NCBI RefSeq assembly: GCF_963678635.1
Contig: NC_087065.1
Coordinates: 32,124,373-32,188,372, forward strand
From: Symsagittifera roscoffensis
Lineage: Eukaryota > Xenacoelomorpha > Acoela > Convolutidae
Reading direction: 5' to 3'
Length of the DNA stretch: 64,000 nt
Shown piece by piece: positions 45,438-57,408 of this stretch. The translations under genes were made by a program, and so were the position numbers. The notes under the pieces are model-generated. The model was not told the origin of the DNA. It did not search any database and saw only the letters and a program-made list of their open reading frames with translations. How positions within the stretch are numbered: the stretch's first letter is position 1; every line of letters starts with the position of its first letter.

Positions 45438-48003
45438 AGTTACCAACCACGCTTCCAGTCTTTCGACCACTGCCATCAACTTCAGTTTGAAATGATTTGC
45501 GAGATTTAAAATTACAAACGTTTGACGGCAACCCACTGAAGTGGAACAACTGGCGCGAACTCTTGCAGACTGCGATTGGTAACAGCACACGCCTAAGCTC
45601 GGTTGAAAAAAAAATTAACTTGCAGCCATTATGCACTGATAATGCTACATCTTCAATATAGAGCTACGGAACCAATTCCTCTCAGTATGAACAGACAATA
45701 CTTGAATTAGTGCGTAGATACGGTAACCCAAAACATGTGAAGTCAGCGTTCATCAAGAAATTTGTCGAACTTGTGGAAAAATCGACAAATTGCCTGATGA
45801 TACTAAGCGAACCACGGGGTTTTATAAGATAAGCTGCTTTCCTAAGGAAACTAATCCACTTTTTCGAATTCAACAGCCACACCACTGATCTAATATCTAG
45901 TAATCTGGCCCGCCTTGCTCGCTCAAAACTCCCAGTAAGTCTACTAATGAAGTGGGAAGAACACTGCATGATCTCAATTGTGCTACACTTAAAGACTTGA
46001 CGCAGTCCCTCAATAACTACTGGCGAGCTTGCGAGAACCTGGGCATAGAGCCGTCGAATTCAAACCAAGCGGGACGAAATCGGCAACCTATGAAGCAACA
46101 TCAATCCGACAGCCGACCCAACCAATTTACTTCTATGTCCAGGCAAAACTACGACAAATCGTCAGGCTTATCGATAAGACTAACAACTCTAACATGTCCA
46201 ATAGATAAACAAGTTCACAATAATGGAAAATTTCCGGACTTTTTGAAACTTTCCGTAGGTTAACGGGCAGAGCTGGTGAAGCAACATAAGCTGTGCTTCA
46301 ACTGATTTGGCCAATACAGATTTAGTGAATGCACATCGTCTTAGCGATGTTTCATCAACATTTGCGGAGGGAAACGCCATTAAACTCTACACATCGACAA
46401 AAAGCCGTTTCAAACGCTTAACCAAAAATCAAATAACACGCAGCTTGGCACTACAGTAACCAGGTCCTCGGAACAAGCTGAGGCTGCAATCCAAAATATG
46501 AACAACATCAGAATTCAGTTACATTTTACGCCGGTAGCACTGATTAACAATGGCATCAAACTAGATTGCTACGCCATAGTCGACAACTACAACAGCTGCT
46601 CATATGTCCTCAACAAAACAGCTGAAACATCTCAAGGTAAACCAAGCCAACAACTACAGCTAAGCGTACGAGGTGCTTTCAGTACGGACAAAGAAAGTGT
46701 CTTCCTCTCTGGTTCGGCCTAGTATCGGACCACATAGCGCCACTAAGACTATTTCACTCTACAATCAATCTATTCAATTGAAGCTCTGAGCTCCGACGAA
46801 AACAACTTTAAAAAAACGTGCTCACTCTACAATCACTTTGGATATGTCAACTTTCCTGATCTAGGCGGCAACACAGTTCAAATTTCTGGAACATTGCGGA
46901 GCGCGATATCATGAGACGTCCTAGAGGCATACCATACGCTGTCAAAAATCTACTAGGTTGGACGATCACTGACCGATTCAACCAAAAATCAAATACTTCC
47001 GGATTAAATTCACATTCAACTAATTTCATTGACCCAAACGATCAAAAAGACGCTAATCTCACTGAATTAGTGAAAAAATTCTGGAAAGTGGAAGGATCAG
47101 TCATCCACGAACATATAAAAGCTACATAATTGGATAAAAGCAAACAATGACTAAGTGTTATGGAAAACAGCAATGAGCACGATGGAGATCGCTTCAAAAC
47201 AAATCTACTCTGAAAAAACGAAAAGAAATTATTGCCGAACAATTATCCGGTAGCTAAAGCTCGATTGCTATCGCTACAAAATGGCTCAGAAAACACCCCG
47301 AAACTATGCATCTTTATGAGTAATCGCTTACTACTGACCTGGAGAATATCTACGCCAAGCCCGTTGCAATCCAAAATGCGCTTCAGTTCCTTTGGCCTAC
47401 TACAAATTGTATCAAACAATATCAATACACGCGACTTATCTTTGGTGCAAAATGCTCACCATCCATTGCCATCTTTGCTCTTCATCAAACAGCTGCCTAT
47501 TACTGCGTAACCAAACCCAATGTTGCTCAACTGCTTCATAAAAGCTTTTACATGGACGACTTTGTTCACTCGTTCAACACGACACACGAGGCTAGATGTT
47601 CTACTACGCAACTAAAACCCTCCATAAGACAGGGGGATTCAACCTGACTAAGTTTGTGTCTATGACTAATGACGAGATATGCTTCATTGATGGAGGCGAA
47701 ATTCTACTAAAGCTACAGTGCATCATGTCCTGGGGGTCAAATGGGACACAACAGACGATACGATATTCGTGCAACCAACAACTAAGTTAACTGATCCTAC
47801 ATCATTTACGCTCCGAACAGTTCTCTCTAAATTAGCAAAGGTTTTCGACCCTTAGGTGTTCTAGCGCCGTTTGTCATAAAACTCAAAATTCTTCTGCTAA
47901 ACCCTTGGAAGTCTGGTATCTCTAAAGACGAAACCGTGCCCAGTGACTTTGATCCGATAATTGACAAATTGGTCGACCAATGCACACAAACACCCCCTGT
48001 TAG
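45438..48003 (+). pseudogene. BEL/Pao copy 2b (gag core to mid-pol)
   Basis: Repeats 44111-45437 with very few changes, then continues through the pre-RT region (LLGWTITDRFN, 46950) and RT with YMDD (47549-47560) to the same breakpoint as copy 1 (ccccctgttaggag). It shares the TGA at the knuckle Cys (46303). Compared with copy 1 it keeps a few bases deleted there near 41945. Confidence 0.85.
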
Positions 48004-48524
48004 GAGTTGGGCACAGACTCACTTTACTTGGACCTCGCCGAAGAAAATTTATACGACTGTATCAAACCAGATAAGAGAGCTGCTTGGGAAAAAATGAGGG
48101 AAAATGACTGTAGAGACTCTTTCAAGGCGGATACAAAATCTAACTTCTTCCCTCGAACATGTGGCAGTACGCATAAAAAGTATGATAAACGGGAGCCGGG
48201 ACTTTTAAGGAAGAATTTAGATGTACAGAAATGCTATGTTTGTGTAGTGAGACATATTGCTGCTATGACAACAAGTCAGATAAGTTCAAATTTAGCAGTA
48301 AAGGATTAAACAAGCGAGTTCTCGAAGTTTCTGGAGAAGGATCTATGTCAAAGTACAGGAGAGTGCTCAATGAAGCAATCAACTTAACATCTACAAACAG
48401 AGGATTCAGAACTATAAATCATACGGTGTCAACAAAAGAACAAACAAAGAAAGGACAAAGCTATTTTTATCCAAAAAGACAAGTGCAAGTTGATGGAATT
48501 CATACAAAACCACTGAACTTATAA
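48004..48524 (+). pseudogene. polB: PolB fragment F5 fused to BEL pol
   Basis: Junction and GTDSLYL change identical to F4, so the fused 4.35-kb unit was formed once and duplicated. C-terminal domain to the stop near 48522, same shared frameshift. AT-rich spacer without genes follows to 48864. Confidence 0.85.
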
Positions 48525-48864
48525 GAACTGATCTGGTCTTCTAAATTTATTCATGATGTCGTATTATATTGGTTTTATGATGTTAAAATGTAAAACTTTG
48601 CGGTAAACTTGTTATGCAATGCAGTGATTTATATACTTTCTTGTAATTTAATTTTTTTCTCTCAAAAAATTGGATTTTTTTTCGATGTCTCTGTAGGTTC
48701 AGAATAGATTCAGGTAGATAGAAAGTGAAAGTATCTATTAATCTTTTATTAGATCAAATTAAACAAAATCTTATCGTGTTTTGAATTTTTTCGAAAAAAA
48801 ATATCAATTTTTTTAAATAAAAATTCCACATTTTTGCACAAAAACTTTTACCATTGACTTACCA

Positions 48865-49259
48865 TGCACCAAAAAACTAAATACATAACCTTAATTCTAC
48901 AATCTACACGTAATTAACAATTAATTGTTCCCAATTAAATAACGCGCGCCCAAAAATTTTGCGAAAAAAATAAACATTTCCACACAAAAAACAAACAAAA
49001 AATACGTTTTTCTTACCATTATCTTAGCATCACACAAACCAAAAAACCTTCGGTATTCCCTATCTTAATACATTGTAGACTCTATACCCAATCTTAATAC
49101 ATAGCATGGCAGACCGGAAATCTATAACGTATCTTAATACATGGGGTCTGCCATGCCCCCCCTCAACATCTACTACTGCGTTAACCCTCTAGTTAGAGAG
49201 TACGAAAAGATTTAACAAACGTTGGTTCAGTTTCCACAAGGTCAAACAGCCCACTTAGA
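48865..49259 (+). repeat. leader repeat L6
   Basis: The hairpin is at 49104-49156. The C-run is only 7, and the 'acttcagcc' bases after it are deleted. Small deletion near 49050 (ccttactatcgg shortened). It leads into the most complete BEL copy. Confidence 0.9.
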
Positions 49260-52200
49260 GTGCAAGGCAAATCTGCAACAGCCAGTGTACCAGTAAGAAG
49301 CTCAAACACTACTGAAAACTTGGCCAACAACGTCATCAGTACTACGGCTGCCGACTTTTCAACTTACACGTCCAATTGCGGCTTGCGTACATTCGACCTA
49401 GACTCTCCTCAACGCTACAGTTTCCCACCTCTTCCGGAAACCAATAGAGCTAAAGACCAGACAATCAAGGGTGTCATCGCTACCTCTACAACTAATTTCA
49501 GATCAGTCTCACCGACTGCAAACCCGTGTACATTCATTATTCGAGCTCCTCTACGTTACAACAACTCGTCTCCAACAGTTTCCAATAAAATTCCCATTTG
49601 GAACGACAACTCAACACACGAAGCCCAGATGTCAATGGGCAATAACCGATATGGTCTGCTAACAACTTCAATTGCGAAGAGTCCTGCTAATGCATCTGAA
49701 CAGATCGTTATCAACCACTTCAACGACCATCATAGGACTAACTCGCACTCACACGGACAACAACGCAACAGCGTTTTCGACAATGAACAAAGACAAGTTA
49801 CCAACCACGCTTCCAGTCTTTCGACCACTGCCATCAACTTCAGTTTGAAATGATTTGCAAGATTTAAAATTACAAACGTTTGACGGCAACCCACTGAAGT
49901 GGAACAACTGGCGCGAACTCTTGCAGACTGCGATTGGTAACAGCACACGCCTAAGCTCGGTTGAAAAAAAATATTTACTTGCAGCCATTATGCACTGATA
50001 ATGCTACATCTTCAATATAGAGCTACGGAACCAATTCTTCTCAGTATGAACAGACATTACTTGAATTAGTGCGTAGATACGGTAACCCAAAACATGTGAT
50101 GTCAGCGTTCATCAAGAAATTTGTCGAACTTGGAAAATTCGACAAATTGCCTGATGATACTAAGCGAACCACGGGGCTTTATAAGATAAGTTGCTTTCCT
50201 AAGGAAACTAATCCACATTTTCGAATTCAACAGCCACACCACTGATCTAATATCTAGTAATCTGGCCCGACTTGCTCGCTCAAAACTCACAGTAAGTCTA
50301 CTAATGAAGTGAGAAGAACACTGCATGATCTCAATTGTGCTACACTCAAAGACTTGACGCAGTCCGTCAATAACTACTGGCGAGCTTGCGAGAACCTGGG
50401 CATAGAGCCGTCGAATTCAAACCAAGCGGGAAGAAATCGGCAACCTATGAAGCAACATCAATCCGACAGCCGACCCAACCAATTTACTTCTATGTCCAGC
50501 AAAACTACGACAAATCGTCAGGCTTATCGATAAGACTAACAACTCTAACATGTCCAATAGATAAACAAGTTCACAATAATGGAAATTTTCCGGACTTTTT
50601 GAAACTTTCCGTAGGTTAACGGGCAGAGCTGGTGAAGCAACATAAGCTGTGCTTCAACTGATTTGGCCAATACAGATTTAGTGAATGCACATCGTCTTAG
50701 CGATGTTTCATCAACAACTGCGGAGGGAAACGCCATTAAACTCTACACATCGACAAAAAGCCGTTTCAAACGCTTAACCAAAAATCAAATAACACGCAGC
50801 TTGGCACTACAGTAACCAGGTCCTCGGAACAAGCTGAGGCTGCAATCCAAAAAATGAACAACATCAGAATTCAGTTACATTTTACGCCGGTAGCACTGAT
50901 TAACAATGGCATCAAACTAGATTGCTACGCCATAGTCGACAACTACAACAGCTGCTCATATGTCCTCAACAAAACAGCTGAAAGATCTCAAGGTAAACCA
51001 AGCCAACAACTACAGCTAAGCGTACGAGGTGCTTTCAGTACGGACAAAGAAAGTGTCTTCCTCTCTGGTTTGGCCTAGTATCGGCCCACATAGCGCCACT
51101 AAGACTATTTCACTCTACAATCAATCTATTCAATTGAAGCTCTGAGTTTTGACGCCATCGACGCAAACAACTTTTAAAAACTGTGCTCACTCTACAATCA
51201 CTTTGGACATGTCAATTTTCCTGATCTAGGCGACAACACAGTTCAAATTTTGATGCTTTCTGGAACATTGCGGAGCACGATATCATGAGACGTCCTAGAG
51301 GCATACCCTACGCTGTCAAAAATCTACTAGGTTGGACGATCACTGGCCCATTTAACCAGAAATCAAATAGTTCCGGATTAAATTCACATTCAACTAATTT
51401 CATTGACCCAAACGATCAAAAAGACGCTAATCTCACTGAATTAGTGAAAAAAATTCTGAAAAGTGGAAGGATCAGTCATCCACGAACATCAAAAAGCTAC
51501 ATAATCGGACAAAAGCAAACAATAACTAAGTGTTATGGAAAACAGCAATGAGCACGATGGAGATCGCTTCAAAATAAATCTACTCTGAAAAAACGAAAAG
51601 AAATTATTGCCGAACAAATATCCGGTAGCTAAAGCTCGATTGCTATCGCTACAAAATGGCTCAGAAAATACCCCAAAACCATGCAACTTTATGAGAAATC
51701 GCTTACTACTGACCTGGAGAATATCTACGTCAAGCCCGTTGCAATCCAAAATGCGCTTCACTTCCTTTGGCCTACTACAAATGGTATCAAACAATATCAA
51801 TACACGCGACTTATCTTTGGTGCAAAATGCTCACCATCCATTGCCATCTTTGCTCTTCATCAAACAGCTGCCTATTACTGCGTAACCAAACCCAATGTTG
51901 CTCAACTGCTTCATAAAAGCTTTTACATGGACGTCTTCATTCACTCGTTCAACACGACACACGAGGCTGGAGGTTCTACTACGCAACTAAAATCCTCCAT
52001 AAGACAGGGGGGATTCAACCTAACTAAGTTTGTATCCAAGACTAATGACGAGATATGCTTCATTGATGGAGGCGAAGTTTCTACTAAAGCTACAGTGCAT
52101 CACGTCCTGGGGGTCAAATGGGACACAACTGACGATACAATATTCGTGCAACCAACAACTAAGCTAACTGATCCTACATCTTTTACGCTCCGAACAGTTC

Positions 52201-54050
52201 TCTCTAAATTAGCAAGGGTTTTCGACCCTTAGGTTTTCTAGCGCCGTTTGTCATAAAACTCAAAATTCTTCTGCTAAACCCTTGGAAGTCTGGTATCTCT
52301 AAAGACGAAACCGTGCCCAGTGACTTTGATCCGATAATTGACAAATTGGTCGACCAATGCACACAAACACCCCCTCTTAGTCTGCCGCGCTTATTTGGAC
52401 CACAGCTGTCATCTAGTGATATACAGCTCCAGGTTTTCTGCGACGCGTCGCAAGACGCGATGACTACGTGTATCTACTTCGGAACTGCATGTAGCTCTGG
52501 CACACACGCTAATTTTTGGTTGGCAGAACATAAGTAGCACCACTGAACCAAGAGATCATTCCGAAACTGGAATTATAAGCCGCCCTTATGGGTGCTCGGC
52601 TGTGCAAGTTCGCTACTGATGAAATGCGAATAAAGTCCCACTCCACTCATTTTACAGATAGCACTACTGTTTTGTCCTTGATCGCATCACCTGGTAAACT
52701 GAAAACTTGCTGCAACAGAGTTGGTGAAATACTTACTTTATGCAAAGCCGAACAATGGAAACACATCCCTGGTAGACTCAACCCAGCAGACAGTGCTACA
52801 CGGGTAATTGAACTTAAAGACGTAGCAAAGCTTTGTTTGGATGCACCACATTTTCTACTCAACAATGCGCCTATTTGGGTAATCAACGAAATAATGGAAG
52901 AAGTAATGCTACAACGGCTAGCCACCCAACTACACCCTTAATCGATTCTTCGAGGTTTTCAGACTGGTTTGGATTAGTTCGGGTCGCCGCTCGGGTTATA
53001 GTTTTTGTCGGTACACTGAAGGGAAACGGTAAATGTTCTGCCACTAGGGAAGACCTAGAAAAAGCACAGCTCCTCCTTTATCAACAATCCCATTGGGCTC
53101 CGAAAATCACTCAGACAGATAAGGCAAATCTGCATTCTCTGCAGAAGATTCCAAGTCGACCTATTTCCGTTCAAAACACAGGAAACGACTATATCGGGCC
53201 ATTCTACATCGCAACAAAGAATACAACTGATGAAAAAAAATTTTGCCTCTTAACATGCCTCTCTACTCGCGCATTTCTTCTGGAATCGACAGAGAACCTT
53301 ACTAAGAACAACTGTATAACGGCAATTAGACGTTTCATTGCTAGGAGAGACACACCGAAGCTTTTATTCTCTGACAACGCTACTTACATCATCGGCGCCC
53401 GTAAACAGCTACGCTCAGGACTAATTCAATTCAACGAAACCACCCTACATCATACGCTACAAATCCAGAATGTTGAATGGCGCAAAAACCCCGGGCTTGT
53501 CTCAAAGATAAAACGCGCCTTCTCACTAAATCTCGGATCTGATTGAATATTTATTTGCTACTATCGTAGCCGAGACCGAGGCAATACTCAACTCACGTAC
53601 GCTAACGAAAGTCAGTAGTGACCTTGACGACGACCTTCTACTGACACCCAACCACTTCTTAAGGGGTCATCCATTCGTCTACGCTCCAGCAGCAGCTTTC
53701 TACGAAGCATCCACCAGTAAACTGTCCAACAAGTCCTGGAAGCAAGCAATAGATAGACTTGACAGCTTCTGGAGGCGTCTACTTAAAGAATAAGCTCCTC
53801 CGACTCTCATCAGAAGGACTAAATGGACGCAACCCGAAGTACCACTCGAGAAAGATGACCTCGTGTGGATACTTGAGGACTTTACTGCACGAAGCATCTG
53901 GCCACTGGGTCGAGTGCTGGAGTTTTTACCGGCGCGGATGGCATTGTGCGCTCGTGTAAACTGAAAACAGCCTATGTACTTTAACGAGACCAGCGGTGAA
54001 ACTTGACCTCGTATCCCCAAAAAAGAAGTCTTAAGGCCACTTCAATTGTA
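49260..54050 (+). pseudogene. BEL/Pao copy 3, most complete (gag, protease, RT, RNase H, integrase)
   Basis: N-terminal gag (open 49260-49853); DUF1759 core (49873 on); knuckle remnant with TGA (50659); DNYNS protease segment (about 50935); LLGWTITGPFNQKSN (51325); RT open 51681-52232 with the catalytic box changed to YMDV (51924-51935); FCDAS RNase H segment (about 52437); FTDSTTVLSLI and KHIPGRLNPADSATR (52588-52941); integrase core NDYIGPFYI (about 53188) and SDNATYIIGA (about 53370). After NPGLVSKIKR (about 53495) the segment that should hold the third catalytic acid (Glu) is missing. The C-terminal domain (TPNHFLRGHPF, RTKW) continues in other frames to about 54000. No flanking LTR pair is seen. 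Non-functional. Confidence 0.9.
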
Positions 54051-54987
54051 CTATAACAGAAAAAACACTGGACTCAAGACCTTTAGAGACCTTTAAGACA
54101 TATGATCATCAAATTGTCTTGAATAAAGCTAATCGTCTTAATTTCTGGGCTGTCCGGAGAACTTAGTAAATAAGTCGCTGATATGATTATTCAACTAGTA
54201 TTTTCCTGATTTTAGTATACATCAGGCCTCGCTTTGTTGCTCTCCAAGGAGTTTTAAGAAATGGTCTCATGTTTTGATGGTGTTATTTTTATGGATTTTT
54301 CTAATAAAAAGAAGGTTTTCAGAGGCTAGTATGCAATCATGGTCTTCTTTGTTGCAGCTAGCAAGGAAGGGTAGATCGAAAAGACAGGCGAGAGATCTTG
54401 AAAGCTACTTAAGCCTTCTGATAGCTACCACTGAAGCTCGGGGTCATTATTTATTGCTTCTTCGTGGATTATTTAGGCTTTGCGCTTGGTTTGGAGGTAC
54501 GTATTACCGAAGAAATTTCCCGTTCAAGTTCCTGCATACTTATCAATTACTTATGAGACTCTTACCCCTGATTTTAAATTCTTTACAGAACCATATAACT
54601 TCAAGTTTCTATAAAATTCTTATGAGAATCTTGCCAGATAATTGCATTTTTTTACAAGATTTTTTATACGATTCCTAAAAAAAAATTTTCTGTAAATTCC
54701 GGTTATAGAGAAAATTTTAAAATTAAGACCCCGTTTAATGTAGTCGGTAATACTTGTAATAATGTTGGGCATATGATCGGATGTATATAGAATGTTGCAA
54801 ATGGATCCATCTGTTCACGTCTTTTACATTTTTTCACTTTGATATGTAATTGAGCCAATGATCTGTACACATAGATATTTGAACGAGAAGATTAAAAAGT
54901 ATCAAGAGTAATTAGTATTCACTTGAAGTAAAGGATTTAACATCATTAAGGGACGGAATTAGTGGTGTTGTGAAATTCTGATTCTGA
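54051..54987. other. spacer after BEL integrase; one unassigned ORF
   Basis: AT-rich. A 134-codon plus ORF (54274-54678) is Leu/Arg-rich and has short repeated phrases (KILMRILPDN, LLMRLLPLI; 'cttatgagactctt' units near 54552 and 54620). I recognise nothing in it. No LTR matching the leader is visible here, which is where a 3' LTR would be expected. Confidence 0.35.
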
Positions 54988-55323
54988 CTAAGGAATTGGG
55001 GACACAGTAAAACATACACTGTTGGGTAGCCCGAAGTCGGTGGTCCAGGTTTCGAGTTCTTTCACTCGCATCATGAGATCTGAGAACCACGAGCCCAAGC
55101 TGTATGTTGTGGGATACCTGAGCCAAGTAAGAGGCACCTTGTCGAGAAAGAGGGAAGTGCTGAGGTCGTCCATGGCACTCGTTATTGTCAGTTCTCCCTT
55201 CAGTCCCAGCTGCAGCTCAGTCAATGACCTAAAGTACACTTGCAAAGACATGATCAATTGAAACATTAGCAGTTCAGTCTCAGCAGTCTTTTTGAAACCA
55301 GGAGTCCTAATTGAACGCCACAA
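54988..55323 (-). pseudogene. axonemal dynein heavy chain exon fragment (outer-arm beta/gamma-like)
   Basis: The 111-codon ORF matches the C-terminal region of dynein heavy chains: ETELLMFQLIMSLQVYFRSL, then LQLGLKGELTI, then SLFLDKVPLTWLRYP, then LGSWFSDLMMRVKELETWTT and DFGLPNSV. The 'LKGxLxIxS...L...VPxxWxxxxYPS...L..WxxDLxxRxxxLxxW' order is characteristic, and the ELxTWTTDFxLP form is closest to the DNAH9/11/17 type. Coding similarity ends exactly at GTATGT (about 55021), a good splice donor, and T-rich/AG acceptors lie near 55310-55335. So this looks like an exon with intronic edges. It may be part of a resident host gene or a captured fragment; I see no other dynein exon in the window. 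Confidence 0.75.
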
Positions 55324-55522
55324 ACCTAAAAAGCTATTTTATTTTCTAAAAATACGCATTACGAGGCCAAACTGTGCATTCTCTGCATTGTAAGCGGAAT
55401 CACAGGCCAAAATTAGATTTATTGCGGAATCCGCAACATTGTTACTTTTCTTTGATCTTCTTTGCTGTTTTGGATTCCACGAACAAATACCTAAATCATT
55501 GTACCGCTCAACAAATTTTTGT
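55324..55522. other. junction region before copy B
   Basis: No gene. Contains a short block like 4850-4900 and a perfect palindrome TTGCGGA-A-TCCGCAA near 55420. Homology to copy A begins at about 55523. Confidence 0.35.
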
Positions 55523-56103
55523 GTTAGATCCAAGTTTTTTTGTGGTTTTTTTGAAAACAAATGCAAAAAACTAACTTTTTTTTTCTTATGCATATGCAAA
55601 AATTGCAAAATTTTATTGTAAAAAACTTGTTAAATTAATGCTAAAATTTATTCAAAATTGCTGACTTTGAGTGCTATTCCCTATCTTAATGCATTGTTTT
55701 TTCAATATTTTTGATCAATATACATGCAAAAAAGAGATTTTTTTATGATCAAAATTAAAACAAAGGTTTTCATTTTCTTTGATTATTAACAGTGCAAGAA
55801 AATCCTCTTTCAGTTTTCTTTAAAATGCGAAGTTTTTTAATGAAATTTTTCTTAATTTGCGAGATTTCCTTTGATTTTTTCCACAAGTGTGCAAAAAAAT
55901 TATGAAAATTTTTGCATAATTTTTGGGCAAAAATTAATGTAAAGTTTTTAACAAGCTTAAAAAATTGGTTTAATTTTTTTGTCATCTTTCTAACAAAATT
56001 CTATAGAAGTATTTACCAGATGCATAATTAGTTTAATTTTTAACAAAGTTTCACCATTGAAATTTCTTAATAAACTTTTCTATGATCTCTTTGTCCCTAT
56101 CTC
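55523..56103 (+). repeat. TGCAAAAATT region, copy B
   Basis: Aligns with 27643-28230, with small deletions. Marks the left edge of homology between the two viral cassettes: left of here copy A has the 26806 gene and the ATPase block, while copy B has dynein/BEL sequence. Confidence 0.8.
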
Positions 56104-56168
56104 TTGAAAATAAATTTAATAGGTGCAAAGAAACTAAATTACAAAGCACAAGACAGTAACCAATTTAT

Positions 56169-56561
56169 TTACAAATCAAAGAGCTGTCGAGCAGCTGAGT
56201 TCTCAAAAATTTGCAAGTTCTCAATGGAGCGCAAAGCTGGTCTTGCCTCCATCACTGGTGGTTGTCTTGGTGGTTCGCTGACTGGAGTTCTTGGCTCAGA
56301 GAACCCCTCATCCTCTTCGATGGTAATTGGGTTGTCTACAGATCCCTCTTCCCAAGGAAAGAGGAAATCGTCGAATGGTTGGGCCACATATCTAAAGTCA
56401 GGAATTTCGGGGTAGTTCATTCCCACATGCTCGGGCACTTCCTCCATCATTTGCATTTCTCCAAGTTGATCCTCTGTAGGAGGTACTTGCGTTATATGAT
56501 GTTCGTTGAAATCCCTGCGCATCACCTCCACCATATGCCAGATTTGGATTGGGATGTCCAT
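56169..56561 (-). pseudogene. unknown acidic protein (copy B, N-terminally shortened)
   Basis: 130 codons, almost identical to codons 40-169 of the copy A gene, including EEGSVDNPITIEEDEGF and PRTPVSEPPRQPP. Upstream codons are present as sequence (to about 56690) but interrupted near 56590 by a stop. Substitutions between copies are few, suggesting the cassettes duplicated recently relative to the decay of the block. Confidence 0.5.
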
Positions 56562-56699
56562 TCGTGCCAGAAAAACTCCACAAACTGTTTATCGCACTTG
56601 GATTTGTACTAAATCAGCCAAAAATTCCACCGAGAACATAAGGTTGTTGTTTTGTACTGAGAAGATCACTTTGAGCAATAAGTTGAGTTAATGAGTAAA

Positions 56700-56960
56700 A
56701 ACAATAACGGTGATTAGGTTGAAATTATTGTATTTAGAGCTGAGAGAGGAGGTAGTTGACGGTAGTGAAGTTGAAAATAAAATGATTTTTAGTTAAGAGA
56801 GAATGTGTGGGTTTAACCAATCAGAATGGATTTTGACGGTGATTAAGTTGACGGTGATTAGGTTGAAATTATTGTATTTAGAGCTGAGAGAGGAGGTAGT
56901 TGACGGTAGTTAAGTTGAAAAAAAAAATGATTTTTAGTTAAGAGAGAGGGGTACCTTCAA
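56700..56960 (+). repeat. local tandem duplication in copy B upstream region
   Basis: A block of about 135 bases (ggttgaaattattgtatttagagctgagagaggaggtagttgac...) occurs at about 56718 and again at 56854, each followed by an 'atgatttttagttaagagagag' stretch. Copy A has it once (28865-28950). The duplication also repeats a CCAAT-box segment (56817, 56979). Confidence 0.75.
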
Positions 56961-57189
56961 CTGGAATGTGTGCGTTTAACCAATCAGAATGGATTTTCCT
57001 TATTTTGATTGTAGTCGTGTCCAATCAGATTTTAGTTTACTTTTATGGAATTCTTATAGAAAACTCGTGTTCAATTGGAAACAAAGCTCCATTTTACACA
57101 TTGTCGTTTCCAATCACAAAAATGTTCATTTTTGTTCAAGTTGTTCAAGTTGTCGTATCCAATCAGAGGAACTTTTTAAGGACTTAAGT

Positions 57190-57335
57190 CTTCCAAATAA
57201 GTAAGAATATACGCAAAAGCAATCGCAAAAATAAATGAACAAAACTTGTTTGCTTTGAAATTAAGAAATGTTGCCGATATAAGTAACAAAAGAAGAAAAA
57301 TTTAATAAAAGTTGCATCTCTGCAAGTCTTCTCAT
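57190..57335 (-). pseudogene. small membrane protein remnant (copy B)
   Basis: The counterpart of 29095-29337. The start ATGAGAAGACTTGCAGAGATG is kept near 57335, but the hydrophobic frame is then shifted and interrupted by stops. An extra segment (57340-57400) with repeated 'ctcatcaagttaactgaa' units separates it from the upstream gene, so the TGATG overlap of copy A is lost. Confidence 0.45.
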
Positions 57336-57408
57336 CAAGTTAACTGAATATTTTTAACTGGATAGTTAAATGAATATTCTCATCAAGTTAACTGAAAAGT
57401 AAGTATAT

